Assembly (NCBI GenBank): GCA_039819065.1
Contig: JBCBSS010000086.1
Coordinates: 1-32,889 of the forward strand
Length of the DNA: 32,889 nt
Direction: 5' to 3'
DNA from: JBCBSS01 sp039819065
GTDB lineage: Bacteria > Bacteroidota > Bacteroidia > Cytophagales > Cyclobacteriaceae
Shown here: positions 1 through 8,532 of the stretch, piece after piece
Layout: the number at the start of each line of letters is the position of its first letter
Position numbering within the stretch: the stretch's first letter is position 1
Notes under the pieces: model-generated
What the model saw: only the letters and a program-made list of their open reading frames with translations
What the model was told of the DNA's origin: nothing
Databases searched by the model: none
Made by a program: the position numbers and the translations under genes

Positions 1-1
1 C

Positions 2-301
2 ATTCTAGGGAAATGGGTAGGAGAATCTACCACCATTTTATTAGAAGGTGATACGCTTAGAACCAAGCCTAATACCCTTCAAATGATTTTTAATAAAGAT
101 GATGTTCAATGGGGTTTTAGTGGTAATAGAGGTTATGAAACTTTTCAATATTCCGTGTCTAAAGGCTATCTAACCATTGATGGAGAGAAAATGGAACTGA
201 TTGAACTGAGTGATTCAATCTTGATATATAAGCGAAAAATACTTTTAGATGACAATTTTGATATTGCAAAGTTCCGAAAAGTAGAAGGTCTTGATTGGTA
301 A
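2..301 (+). CDS. Lipocalin-like protein, C-terminal part (cut by window edge)
   Basis: The reading frame is open from the first bases of the window to a TAA at 299-301, so this is the last 99 codons of a gene that begins upstream. It opens with LGKWVGE, which resembles the G-x-W motif at the first strand of lipocalin-like folds, followed by alternating short beta-type stretches. Such proteins are usually small secreted or lipoprotein barrels of unknown ligand in Bacteroidota. An internal ATG at 83 is available but would remove the conserved opening strand, so it is unlikely to be the true start. The signal peptide, if any, lies outside the window. The family assignment rests on one motif and on general pattern, so it is tentative. 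Confidence 0.55.
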   Translation: MLGKWVGESTTILLEGDTLRTKPNTLQMIFNKDDVQWGFSGNRGYETFQYSVSKGYLTIDGEKMELIELSDSILIYKRKILLDDNFDIAKFRKVEGLDW

Positions 302-376
302 TGTATCAACTTATCTGATATGTCATTTCCAACTTATACATTACTGATTATCAATGGATATATTCATTGGATAAAA

Positions 377-417
377 CCTCTGGTCGTAAGTTGGGTATAG
401 CGGACTCCGACCAGTGG
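377..417. terminator. Candidate bidirectional terminator hairpin between convergent genes
   Basis: Arms at 377-386 and 408-417 pair over 10 positions with one mismatch (core CTGGTCG / CGACCAG) around a 21-base loop. The stem is flanked by AAAA on the left and CTTTT on the right, so a short U tract would follow in either direction. It lies between the convergent lipocalin-like gene and the SGNH tail-like gene. The long loop and short T runs make it weaker than the other terminators in this window. Confidence 0.45.
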
Positions 418-437
418 CTTTTGAGACTTGACTCCGA

Positions 438-2834
438 CTAAGACGGAATAAAAGGTATTGTTTGCATGTCCTTAACGTACCTGGCCAATCTTGGTAACTT
501 GTGCAGTATTTCCCTGGCACAGATATCATTGCCAACCCTATTCATATGGATGTTGTCACCACTATTGAAAGTGGCATCTAATCCAGTGCCAGCGGTACCC
601 TTGGTGATCTCAAACAAATCGACAACGTCTTCATAAGCGTAGGTTTGGATGATGAAATCTCTGATCGCCGTGAGGTTGATGTTTCTGGCAATAGGTGTAC
701 CGTGCATTACTTTGATGCCAACAGCTTCCAGATCGGAGACAAAGCTTTGATAATTGCCCTGATAAGTAGCTTGAGGCACATTGAAAGCCTGATCATTACT
801 CATGATGTTGATATAACAAATCTCAGGGTTGATGGCCAGTATTTCATCCTTTTTATCCAAGAGGGATTGGGTAGTATCTGCGCTACCGGCATTGATCTCG
901 TACGACAATCCGGAAGTCGACATCACCTGATCTACATACCTGGAACCTAGGTTCCAGCAGAAAAGACCATTCAGGTTACTATCACCTATGAATAGTCTGC
1001 CAATGTTCTTTCTGGCTTTAGAACTGATCTCGAGCTGAGAGATACTTTGATTGCCTCCATATTGCCAGACAGCAAACCTTCCTGTATTATGAATGACATC
1101 TGTATTAGAAGGGGCCTTCACAGGGAAGGTATAGGAATCCTCGTTCAACAATGTTTCAGTAGCGTCAAAAAGTCTGGCAAACAGCGTAAAACCGATGCGC
1201 TCTACCTCGAATATGTAAGCGGTATTGTTTTGCATGGCATATCCGTTATCCGATGTCTTCAAGGTGGTAGCAGCGCCATTTTTAACCGCATAGAATTGAA
1301 ATTTACCCAGAAAACTAGTGCTGTCCTGGGCCAGTCTCACAGACACATCTTTGGCATCATTGGTATGATTGCTTTTTATACCCAAGCCAAAACCGAAGGT
1401 GTTATTAGCCAAGGTCCCCGTCGTGAAGCTTGCTTTGAGTTTCCATTTCTCCATGCAAGTTACCCGGTGGGCGTTATCTGCTTTGGCGAAAGCTACATAA
1501 TTGATATGATTACCCACACCACCCGTGATTTCTAGTGCATTGCTGAAAGAAAAGGTACTATTAGGACTGTTCTCGATATAATCCGATTGATTGGCCGAAG
1601 CAAAATTTTCCGTGTGAATTGTTCCAATTTCCTGCGGAAAATCGACTCCTACAGCTTCTTGGATTTGGTCATTGACATAACTGGTTGAGGCCAGTTCATT
1701 AGAACCAGGGAACGGTGATGTGGATGCGAAAACACCGTTGGGATTGACCTCGAGTGTCGCACTTTCTGTATTTTGAGAGTCATTAACAATAAAGTTTATC
1801 CTATTATCATCCATTGTTATCTTGGATGACACAGTACCTAAGCCTGCTCCTTTGTTGAATAACTCGATCTGCGTTTCTGTGATGTTAATATAGGTTTCTG
1901 TACCTGTAAAGCCTCCGCCATCTGTCCCATAAAGCCTGATCTTAGAGTCGTTAACTTCAAATCTGAATTTCGTGTCAGCTAATTGGAATGTATTGTTGTT
2001 AAGGTCGATATCTACGTTTGAGGTGAGTTGCCCTATCGATGGGATCAGATTGGTATCTGTAAGTATAGTATTGATTTCGGCTAACGTATCAATATCTTCT
2101 GAAGAGAGAGCATTAATGCCTTGAATAAGATTATAGAGTTTATTGAGTGTGTCACCGGATACCGGGACATTGTCTTTAAGGTTGTCGGTAGCAACGGTGA
2201 TGTCGGCGCTGATCTTGGTAGTCAGATCTGTTTGAGCGTTTAAATCACCAGCTATGCTTCCCCAGCTTCCTGAACCTGAAGATGTTTTTTCGAAAGTAAG
2301 CGCTATGGAACCCACCTCTATTGTGCCACTAGTAGTCAGTTGAAATATTGACCTCGCATGATCTGTTCCTTCTAATACCGGTATAAGCTTTCCGGGGATG
2401 ACATTTTCGACATTGTTATAATTTTCTGCCCTGATCCACGGGCCGGTGCTGGCAGTGTAAATACCATTTTCGGCTGACACTGCCTGTTGCCATACCAGGA
2501 CCCGATCTCCTGCTGATGTAAGTACACCATCTATGGTCAATAAACCACCAGCGGCCAGATTGATATTTATTTTAGTAGCCAAGCGGCAAACTGACTCCGA
2601 TCCGGTTTCCTTGGATGCTATTCTAACAGATTCAATATCTACATACTCATCTGGGCCTATAACTATCTTTTCGTTGTCTTGGGCGATTTCTAAGGCTTTT
2701 TCAATAGTCAAATAAGGGCTTTGTGGACTGCCATTCCCTGTTGTGTCGCTGCCTGCGGTACTGACATAAATATCACCGTCAGTCACAGTCCAGTAAGTAT
2801 CTATAAAGTCTTGAGGGTAGGTATATGATGCCAT
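438..2834 (-). CDS. Phage tail fibre-like protein with C-terminal SGNH/GDSL hydrolase domain
   Basis: 798 residues with no signal peptide. Residues 1-67 hold a module (YVSTxGSDTxGNGSPxSPYLTI) that resembles the start of DUF1565-type beta-helix proteins and is shared with the next gene upstream. Residues about 80-180 carry GDRVLV (109-114) and NGIY (123-126), a pattern I associate with phage tail fibre proteins. The middle is repetitive and beta-rich. The last 187 residues form an SGNH hydrolase: GDS with serine 619, asparagine in SND at 680, and D760 and H763 in GDNIHMN. That suggests an esterase or deacetylase acting on a polysaccharide or cell surface. It lies 70 bases downstream of the paralogous gene, so the two are probably cotranscribed. 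Whether it belongs to a phage, a contractile injection system or a surface structure cannot be told from the window. Confidence 0.72.
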   Translation of the reverse strand: MASYTYPQDFIDTYWTVTDGDIYVSTAGSDTTGNGSPQSPYLTIEKALEIAQDNEKIVIGPDEYVDIESVRIASKETGSESVCRLATKININLAAGGLLTIDGVLTSAGDRVLVWQQAVSAENGIYTASTGPWIRAENYNNVENVIPGKLIPVLEGTDHARSIFQLTTSGTIEVGSIALTFEKTSSGSGSWGSIAGDLNAQTDLTTKISADITVATDNLKDNVPVSGDTLNKLYNLIQGINALSSEDIDTLAEINTILTDTNLIPSIGQLTSNVDIDLNNNTFQLADTKFRFEVNDSKIRLYGTDGGGFTGTETYINITETQIELFNKGAGLGTVSSKITMDDNRINFIVNDSQNTESATLEVNPNGVFASTSPFPGSNELASTSYVNDQIQEAVGVDFPQEIGTIHTENFASANQSDYIENSPNSTFSFSNALEITGGVGNHINYVAFAKADNAHRVTCMEKWKLKASFTTGTLANNTFGFGLGIKSNHTNDAKDVSVRLAQDSTSFLGKFQFYAVKNGAATTLKTSDNGYAMQNNTAYIFEVERIGFTLFARLFDATETLLNEDSYTFPVKAPSNTDVIHNTGRFAVWQYGGNQSISQLEISSKARKNIGRLFIGDSNLNGLFCWNLGSRYVDQVMSTSGLSYEINAGSADTTQSLLDKKDEILAINPEICYINIMSNDQAFNVPQATYQGNYQSFVSDLEAVGIKVMHGTPIARNINLTAIRDFIIQTYAYEDVVDLFEITKGTAGTGLDATFNSGDNIHMNRVGNDICAREILHKLPRLARYVKDMQTIPFIPS
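2634..2834 (-). repeat. Copy 1 of shared N-terminal module
   Basis: Codons 1-67 of the 798-residue protein match codons 1-67 of the upstream 727-residue protein at about 50 of 67 positions by eye. The DNA is also clearly related over this stretch. After residue 67 the two proteins diverge completely. Confidence 0.85.
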
Positions 2835-2904
2835 GGTTGTTTTTTTATGTTAATTGATCGTTTGAGGTTACTTGTATTCTTTGATTTTGATAGTGAGTCC
2901 TTTA

Positions 2905-5088
2905 TCAGGACATACTGAAGATGGTGTAGTAAATAGAAAGTTTAAGAGATGTATTGCCCCCACTAGGGTTTTGCGCATCGCTTGTTCTTACATAGATTGG
3001 TCTGTCAATGAACGGGCTTTGGGCCACAACAAACATGTCCTCAGGTGTCCTTCTTATATAAACAGGTTCAATCGAGCTTATAGGAATACTCGAACATACT
3101 GCATTGTTTTCATCTCCTAAATAGAATATGAGGCTTGGATTTCCATTGTATGCAGCATCCCCAATTATTGAACCGCTTAGACCTACGAAGTCTATTACTT
3201 TGTTGGCACCAGGCGCTGGAATTAATTCTAATTCGGTTCCTAAATTCAGAATTTGAGAATTGCTGAGTGTTATGTCAACTTTAAGAATATCTCCACTAGG
3301 CTGTCCGGTTATAGCCGTGTTATCAACCAATAACCCGAGGCCTTGCAGTGCTGACAGTATGTTGGATAGTGTTTCCTGATTCGTAGCCCCGGCAATGGTT
3401 GGTGGTTCAAACGTTTCAACCATTTTCGAAGTATTATCTCTCACTAAAAACTGAAAATCAGTGCCTTCAGAAAGGTCTAAATCAAGCCGCAGAGGAACAT
3501 CAATTTCATATTTATCATTCCGGTTTTCGGCGAAATGTTCTATCACCGTTGAAGACGACCGATCCCAGATATGTCTTGCCCAGTCAAGCCCATGTTCGAA
3601 AGATTTATTGGACATCTCTCCATTCCAGACCGACCTCCTCATATTTGAAAGGTTCAAATGACTAAAAGTCAATATGCCATTGAAGAAAGCCTGACCGCTA
3701 AACCCTCCATGGGTTAGTCTGAAAGTGGTGTTATGGCAGAGTGAGTAAAATTTCATATAGTAAAAATTACCAGTACCTAAATATGAATTACTATATGATT
3801 CGCCGTTAGTATCAAAATGCCTTAGGAACCTGACCATGATGTTGTTATAATACTCATTGTCAATTTTGGACCAGCTTAAGTCATTTAATACCAAGTTATT
3901 ATAAGAGTCTTCTCCCATGTCAATACTCCGGGTGACGGAGTGGGAAAAAGTCATATTGTAGGTGTTATTACTGATCTGCACGTTCCTCACATTAACACTG
4001 TCTGAGGAGAAAATAATATTATTATAGTTATCACCCCACTTACCAATTTGGACTTCAAAAAGGCTGCCGCCGTCCGATACATTTCCGAAGGTGAAGAAAT
4101 CCTGAAATGTTCCACTATCTACGGAGAGAGGAGTGCTGTTGCCAATACTGAAATCATTTTCAACCCACGAGTGCAATCCCTGTACAGCGGCATTTTCTCC
4201 ACTGCTATTTACCGCAATGTAGCTGTCATAGTGAGGAGAATAATATACAAGCGCCAGACCGTTAGTCAGATATGTGCTCAATTCGTTAGCAGCAAGGTCA
4301 ACACCACCAGTTTTTTGTAGTGGCTTAGTGACTGTGTTGGCGCCTTTTGTCAGAGATAGACTTGGCGCAGCTCCGTGCGTAACAGGAAATTGCAGATAGT
4401 ATTCGCGGTAGCGGGTGGCAGTGGTGTCTACTGCTCCATTGATAATCGTCGCTTCGAAAGCCGATGGCGTCGTTTCCGTTACGCTACCATGCGTTATACC
4501 CGTGATATTGTATCTCCTGAATTTGACATTTCGCCAATCGTAGTAACTACTCAATATTTTTTTTGTATCCTTCCTATAAGTAATCTTTCCGGTTCTGGCG
4601 GTGATGCCATCCTCGCAGAGGTCGTTGTCAAAATCATATAATACAATATCATCAGGAAAGGCAGGTGAATAGGCCTTACTATCCAAGATATTTTCTGAAA
4701 TAGCTTTAACGATTAGCGGTTCCACTAAACCAGTATTGATTTCAGATGTGCCGGGAATTTGGTGTTTGGTAGCATGGTCAGAAATTTTATACATGGTGCC
4801 GGGAACCATATTATTAGCGCTTTTAAGTATGCGTAACTCTTCATAAGTGAATTCCTGAAAAGCTGAACCAGCCTGATCCGATTCAACAATAGTCACATAT
4901 TCATCAGGCCCAATTACAATTTTATCTTTATCTCCGGCCAGCTCCAATGCCTTATCTATGGTTAGATATGGGCTGGCTGGGCTACCATTGCCATTGGTAT
5001 CACTACCGATGGTGCTGACATAAAAGTCACCATCAACTACAGTCCAGAAAGTACCTTCAAAGTCTTCAGGGTAAGAGTAAGTTGCCAT
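2905..5088 (-). CDS. Phage tail spike-like beta-helix protein
   Basis: 727 residues with no signal peptide. Residues 1-67 are the module shared with the SGNH tail-like protein. Residues 80-110 contain PGTMYKISD (96-104), resembling a small domain of Bacteroidota phage structural proteins. Residues of about 330-530 are rich in regularly spaced asparagine and short hydrophobic strands (SNNTYNMTF, DSYNNLVLN, EYYNNIMVR), as in right-handed parallel beta-helices of tail spikes. The C-terminal 170 residues (from GATNQETLSNIL) look like a separate beta domain of the kind found at the ends of phage structural proteins. No catalytic motif is evident; beta-helix spikes can be polysaccharide lyases or simple binders. 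It is the first gene of a two-gene transcription unit. The phage-like assignment is inference from domain pattern. Confidence 0.62.
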   Translation of the reverse strand: MATYSYPEDFEGTFWTVVDGDFYVSTIGSDTNGNGSPASPYLTIDKALELAGDKDKIVIGPDEYVTIVESDQAGSAFQEFTYEELRILKSANNMVPGTMYKISDHATKHQIPGTSEINTGLVEPLIVKAISENILDSKAYSPAFPDDIVLYDFDNDLCEDGITARTGKITYRKDTKKILSSYYDWRNVKFRRYNITGITHGSVTETTPSAFEATIINGAVDTTATRYREYYLQFPVTHGAAPSLSLTKGANTVTKPLQKTGGVDLAANELSTYLTNGLALVYYSPHYDSYIAVNSSGENAAVQGLHSWVENDFSIGNSTPLSVDSGTFQDFFTFGNVSDGGSLFEVQIGKWGDNYNNIIFSSDSVNVRNVQISNNTYNMTFSHSVTRSIDMGEDSYNNLVLNDLSWSKIDNEYYNNIMVRFLRHFDTNGESYSNSYLGTGNFYYMKFYSLCHNTTFRLTHGGFSGQAFFNGILTFSHLNLSNMRRSVWNGEMSNKSFEHGLDWARHIWDRSSSTVIEHFAENRNDKYEIDVPLRLDLDLSEGTDFQFLVRDNTSKMVETFEPPTIAGATNQETLSNILSALQGLGLLVDNTAITGQPSGDILKVDITLSNSQILNLGTELELIPAPGANKVIDFVGLSGSIIGDAAYNGNPSLIFYLGDENNAVCSSIPISSIEPVYIRRTPEDMFVVAQSPFIDRPIYVRTSDAQNPSGGNTSLKLSIYYTIFSMS
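4888..5088 (-). repeat. Copy 2 of shared N-terminal module
   Basis: Codons 1-67 of the 727-residue protein, matching the start of the neighbouring 798-residue protein. Such a shared N-terminus with different distal parts is typical of proteins anchored to one common structure, with the rest varying in target. Confidence 0.85.
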
Positions 5089-5197
5089 TTGCGTTTAATT
5101 TTAGATTGATAAGGTAGTTGTAAAAACTATTTATGATGCAGTCGATAGAATAACGACTGATGGTTGTTTATAGTATTCGTTACTAGAAAAAATACAT

Positions 5198-5230
5198 CAA
5201 AGATTTCCGGTATGCTGAGATGTATTCAAA
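5198..5230 (-). promoter_or_regulatory. Candidate promoter for the tail-like gene pair
   Basis: On the minus strand TTTG (5230-5227) is followed after 21 bases by AATCTTTG (5205-5198), a 7 of 8 match to the Bacteroidota -7 element TAnnTTTG. It lies about 110 bases upstream of the start of the 727-residue gene. The match is by eye only. Confidence 0.4.
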
Positions 5231-5343
5231 AGCCAGTCTGGCGTCGGAATATCAAGCGTAATACCTTCTGATATTGAAGCCATATCTTGGCAGAGAACTC
5301 CTGTCGTATTACTCTTAAGTCAGAAAAAATAAAATTGTTTACG

Positions 5344-5359
5344 GAATTCTTAAGAATTC
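5344..5359. repeat. Perfect 16-base palindrome
   Basis: The sequence GAATTCTTAAGAATTC equals its own reverse complement and is followed by TATTCTTTTTT on the plus strand. Its function is unknown; a dimeric regulator site or a short hairpin are both possible. Confidence 0.6.
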
Positions 5360-5560
5360 TATTCTTTTTTCTATCGGGGTAAGGAAGGGGGCTGAAAGTG
5401 CCATACCTTACCCACTTCATAGAGGATTTGGAAGTAATTCTATAGGGGGTAGCTATAATGAGCTGTAATGTTACTAGCTTGGAAAAATGCTACTGGATGA
5501 AGGCTTGTTGATTGATTATTCTAACCACTCAATACTCAAACTCCAGACTCTAACGCCCTT

Positions 5561-6406
5561 CTACTGGCTTCCTTCAGGATCTTTATTCTCATAGACCAAC
5601 TGACCGCCGGCATTCCATTCGCGCCATACATAAGGTCGGAATTCCTGGTCGTAGGGGTCCTGGCTAAATTGAATCACCTTCTTCCTTCTCGGACGGTGTG
5701 AGTAGAATTCGGTCCATTTACCCACTTTAGCATCATAACGGAACTCACCTTGTACGGCTATGCGGCCATTCTCGTGGAAGTAAAAGTAATTACCTTCTTT
5801 TTCCCCATATTGAACGGGGATGATCTCTTTGAGTTTTGTTCTTTCCTGATCGTAGTAACTGGCAAGCGATTCTTTAGGCCAGCCTTTGTAGTACTTTTGC
5901 TTATCCATCAGGATGTCGTTCTTGTCATACGAGGTCCAACGGCCGTGCTTAGTGCCCTTATAGTATATACCTTCTTCCAGTACCTGCTCTCCCTTAACCT
6001 TCTTATATGGTCCATGCAGTAGAACGCCCTTTTTAGGATCGTATCCTCTATTGCGTATATCTCTGCGTTTGAAGTCATACCAGTATATATCCCGCACGTA
6101 TGGGTCTGGTTCCTGAGGTGTTTTCAAGAACCTAAAAAGCTCATAAGTTGTGTTTTCACCGAAGCCTTTACGCGTAAAACCCTTCTTGGTTTTTAAGCCA
6201 TAGAATACGTTCCTCTTGCGCTTTTTCTTTTTGATTTCTACCGCTTCCTCTTCCTCATCAAGATTGATAGTCAACGGTGTGCTAATCACCGATAGATCGG
6301 CGGCTGGATCATATCCCTCTTCCTCTTGGGCCATAAGCCCTGTGGGCAGCAAGCAAAAACAAATGCTGGTAACAATGACGAAGAAACTGACTTGGTTGAA
6401 CTTCAT
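5561..6406 (-). CDS. Secreted MORN-like repeat protein
   Basis: 281 residues. A signal peptide is evident at residues 1-26, with a hydrophobic core and cleavage after LMA. A lysine/arginine-rich stretch (KKKKRKR) follows near residue 60. From about residue 130 there are repeats of the MORN/YwqK type, with phrases such as HGPYKK, GIYYKGTKHGRW, EKEGNYFYFHENG and AKVGKWTEFY. Each is a beta hairpin built on G-x-W/Y. In Bacteroidota, proteins of this kind are exported and poorly characterised; they have been annotated as antitoxin-like (YwqK family), but there is no toxin next door. The gene follows htpG on the same strand but the htpG terminator separates them, so it probably has its own promoter. 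No function is claimed beyond an envelope repeat protein. Confidence 0.7.
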   Translation of the reverse strand: MKFNQVSFFVIVTSICFCLLPTGLMAQEEEGYDPAADLSVISTPLTINLDEEEEAVEIKKKKRKRNVFYGLKTKKGFTRKGFGENTTYELFRFLKTPQEPDPYVRDIYWYDFKRRDIRNRGYDPKKGVLLHGPYKKVKGEQVLEEGIYYKGTKHGRWTSYDKNDILMDKQKYYKGWPKESLASYYDQERTKLKEIIPVQYGEKEGNYFYFHENGRIAVQGEFRYDAKVGKWTEFYSHRPRRKKVIQFSQDPYDQEFRPYVWREWNAGGQLVYENKDPEGSQ

Positions 6407-6487
6407 GGAAAGCGTTTTTTCAGAATAACGAAGAAAGCAAAATCTTTATTTTCTGTCAAGAAAGTTTGATAAGCTTATAAAAGTAAA

Positions 6488-6523
6488 AGGCCATAACCTG
6501 CATTGGTGCTAGGGTTATGGCCT
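6488..6523 (-). terminator. Rho-independent terminator of htpG
   Basis: A perfect 11-bp stem (AGGCCATAACC at 6488-6498 with GGTTATGGCCT at 6513-6523) surrounds a 14-base loop. Read on the minus strand it is followed by TTTACTTTTATAA. It lies just after the htpG stop codon at 6546. On the plus strand no T tract follows, so it acts in the htpG direction. Confidence 0.8.
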
Positions 6524-6545
6524 GAGAAAAACTGTCTGTATTTAA

Positions 6546-8438
6546 TTATTGCTCAGCAGCTAACTCGACACTTCTTTTTATAAAGTTGGTTAAATCAGCT
6601 CCGTTGAGCATATTTTGAGATAGCAAAGCCAGGTCATAGGCTTGTTTAGCTAATTGCTCTTTTTTCTCCTGCTTTTTAGCCCTAAGAATTTTACTGATAA
6701 CAGGATGATTACCGTTGATCGCCACGTTGAAACTATCGGGCATATTACCCATCATTCCAAAACCACCACCTGTTTTGGCCATATCTTTCATCCTTCTCAT
6801 GAACTCTGACATGGTAATCACCACAGGCATATCATCAGTAGCCAGAGACTCTACGCTTACGTTCATGCTAGGATTGTTGATGGCACCATTGAAAATCTCC
6901 TTCACCTTTTCTTCCTCATCCTGAGATAGCACACTGGCAATAGCTTCATCCTTATCAACTAACTTCTCTACTATATCTGCATCCACCCTTTTGAGTTGGG
7001 TCTTCTCCAGCTTTTGCTCCAGATGATTAATAAAGTGGCTGTCCAGAACACCATCCATCAATAGCACGTCATAAGATTTGTTCTTAGCACTTTGGATGTA
7101 GGTATCTTGTTTTTCTGGCTCGGAAGTATAGATGTAAATCAGGTTGCTGTCTTTGTCAGTCTGATTTTCCTTCACCTTCTCTTTATACTCTTCAAAGGTA
7201 CTGTGCTCGTTTTTGATGTTTTTGAACAACGCAAAGTCCTTGGCCTTTTCGTAGAATTTTTCTTCAGATATCATACCATACTTCACGAAAACGCCGATGT
7301 TATCCCACTTCTCTTCGTAAGCCGCTCTATCCTTTTTGAATAGCTCACCTAGCTTATCTGCCACCTTCTTAGTAATGTAATTGTTGATTTTCTTCACATT
7401 GCTATCAGCCTGTAAGAAACTTCTGGATACATTAAGTGGTATATCCGGGGAGTCGATCACACCATGAAGGAGCATCAAGAATTCCGGAACGATATCTTTT
7501 ACCTCATCTGTGATGAATACCTGACGAGAGTAAAGTTGAATTTTATTTTTCTGTACCTCGAAATCATTTTTCACCTTCGGGAAATATAGTACACCAGTTA
7601 AATTGAATGGATAATCTACATTCAGGTGAATCCAGAACAGAGGATCTTCTGAGAACGGGTATAGCTCTTTGTAGAATTGAAGATAGTCCTCATCCTTTAA
7701 ATCGGTCGGAGCCTTCGTCCAGATAGGAGAAGTGGTATTGATGATATTATCCTCCTTGACAGTTTTGTACTTAGGCTTTCCTTCATCATCTGTGCCGTCT
7801 TCAACTGACTTGTCCTTATCACCGAATTGTATTTCTACTGGTAGGAACTTGCAATACTTGTCAAGGATGCCCTGAATTTTGAATTGATCTAGGAACTCCT
7901 CAGAGTCACTGTTGACATGTAGAATGATATCAGTACCACGAGCCTCTTTATCCGCTTTGGTAATCTCGAATTCTGTACTACCGTCACATGTCCACTTGGC
8001 GGCTTCGGTACCTTCTTGGTAAGACTTGGTAATTATTTCAACTTGATCGGCGACCATAAAGGCAGAGTAGAAGCCCAGACCGAATTTACCGATGATCTCA
8101 TTCGCATCCTTGGCATCTTTGAATTTCTCAACGAATTCGGTAGCACCAGAGAAAGCAATCTGATTGATGTACTTCTTGATCTCTTCGGCCGTCATACCGA
8201 TTCCTTTATCACTGATTGTGATGGTCTTAGCCTCTTTATCAAAAGATACTTCCACTCTCAGGTCACCAAGTTCCTCTTTATATTCTCCAAGAGAAGAAAG
8301 GCGCTTGATTTTCTGTGTGGCATCAACCGCATTTGAAACTAGCTCTCTTAAGAAGATCTCGTGATCGGAATAGAGGAATTTTTTAATGATGGGAAAGATA
8401 TTCTCGGTGTGGATCGAAATGGTACCTTTTTCTTCCAT
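6546..8438 (-). CDS. htpG: Chaperone protein HtpG (bacterial Hsp90)
   Basis: 630 residues, close to the usual length of bacterial HtpG (about 620-630). It is an ATP-dependent cytosolic dimeric chaperone. The N-terminal GHKL ATPase has ELVSNAVDA (residues 32-40), with the magnesium-binding asparagine, then DKGIGM and GKFGLGFYSAFMVAD, the ATP lid region. The middle domain has SRQVFITDEVKDIVPEFL and the conserved SPDIPLNVSR with its catalytic arginine. The C-terminal dimerisation region ends without the eukaryotic MEEVD tail, as expected. The gene stands alone, with its own terminator and a promoter overlapped by an inverted repeat, which suggests stress regulation. Identification is secure. Confidence 0.98.
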   Translation of the reverse strand: MEEKGTISIHTENIFPIIKKFLYSDHEIFLRELVSNAVDATQKIKRLSSLGEYKEELGDLRVEVSFDKEAKTITISDKGIGMTAEEIKKYINQIAFSGATEFVEKFKDAKDANEIIGKFGLGFYSAFMVADQVEIITKSYQEGTEAAKWTCDGSTEFEITKADKEARGTDIILHVNSDSEEFLDQFKIQGILDKYCKFLPVEIQFGDKDKSVEDGTDDEGKPKYKTVKEDNIINTTSPIWTKAPTDLKDEDYLQFYKELYPFSEDPLFWIHLNVDYPFNLTGVLYFPKVKNDFEVQKNKIQLYSRQVFITDEVKDIVPEFLMLLHGVIDSPDIPLNVSRSFLQADSNVKKINNYITKKVADKLGELFKKDRAAYEEKWDNIGVFVKYGMISEEKFYEKAKDFALFKNIKNEHSTFEEYKEKVKENQTDKDSNLIYIYTSEPEKQDTYIQSAKNKSYDVLLMDGVLDSHFINHLEQKLEKTQLKRVDADIVEKLVDKDEAIASVLSQDEEEKVKEIFNGAINNPSMNVSVESLATDDMPVVITMSEFMRRMKDMAKTGGGFGMMGNMPDSFNVAINGNHPVISKILRAKKQEKKEQLAKQAYDLALLSQNMLNGADLTNFIKRSVELAAEQ

Positions 8439-8491
8439 GCGTTTATAAATAGTTTAATAGTTTGAAAACAATTTTAGCATTCAGCGTAACT

Positions 8492-8523
8492 CAAATTTGG
8501 TTCCATACCACAAATTCTGACAA
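8492..8523 (-). promoter_or_regulatory. Candidate htpG promoter (Bacteroidota type)
   Basis: On the minus strand TTG (8523-8521) is followed after 21 bases by CAAATTTG (8499-8492), a 7 of 8 match to TAnnTTTG. That places the start of transcription about 50 bases upstream of the htpG ATG. The -33 TTG lies inside the inverted repeat at 8516-8532. Confidence 0.5.
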
Positions 8524-8532
8524 CCTGTCAGA
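8516..8532. promoter_or_regulatory. Inverted repeat overlapping htpG promoter, candidate operator
   Basis: TCTGACA-ACC-TGTCAGA is a perfect inverted repeat of two 7-base arms with a 3-base centre. It overlaps the -33 element of the candidate htpG promoter and lies in the divergent region shared with the ECF sigma factor gene. It is not the CIRCE element. The regulator is unknown. Confidence 0.5.

Larger units (their letters stand above)
5089..5560. other. 472-base intergenic region
   Basis: No convincing gene is seen. The stretch contains the candidate promoter at 5198-5230 and a perfect 16-base palindrome (GAATTCTT/AAGAATTC) at 5344-5359, followed by a T-rich run. The palindrome could be a protein-binding site or a weak terminator for the MORN-like gene that ends at 5561. 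An unconvincing 64-codon minus-strand frame (5226-5420) has no recognisable features. Confidence 0.6.

Noticed and set aside
403..438. Nine-base direct repeat GACTCCGAC at 403-411 and 430-438, possible target-site duplication
   Set aside because: The spacing is only 18 bases with nothing inserted between the copies, and one copy overlaps the hairpin and the other the stop codon of a gene.
645..1535. Two plus-strand open frames (101 and 162 codons) inside the SGNH tail-like gene
   Set aside because: They lie antisense to a long frame with clear domain motifs, show no domain pattern of their own, and have low-complexity or unusual composition.
438..5088. Complete prophage
   Set aside because: Only two tail-like genes are seen; there is no integrase, terminase, portal, capsid, lysis gene or attachment site in the window.
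5226..5420. 64-codon minus-strand open frame in the intergenic region
   Set aside because: No recognisable motif, no promoter or partner gene, and basic, cysteine-free composition typical of chance frames.
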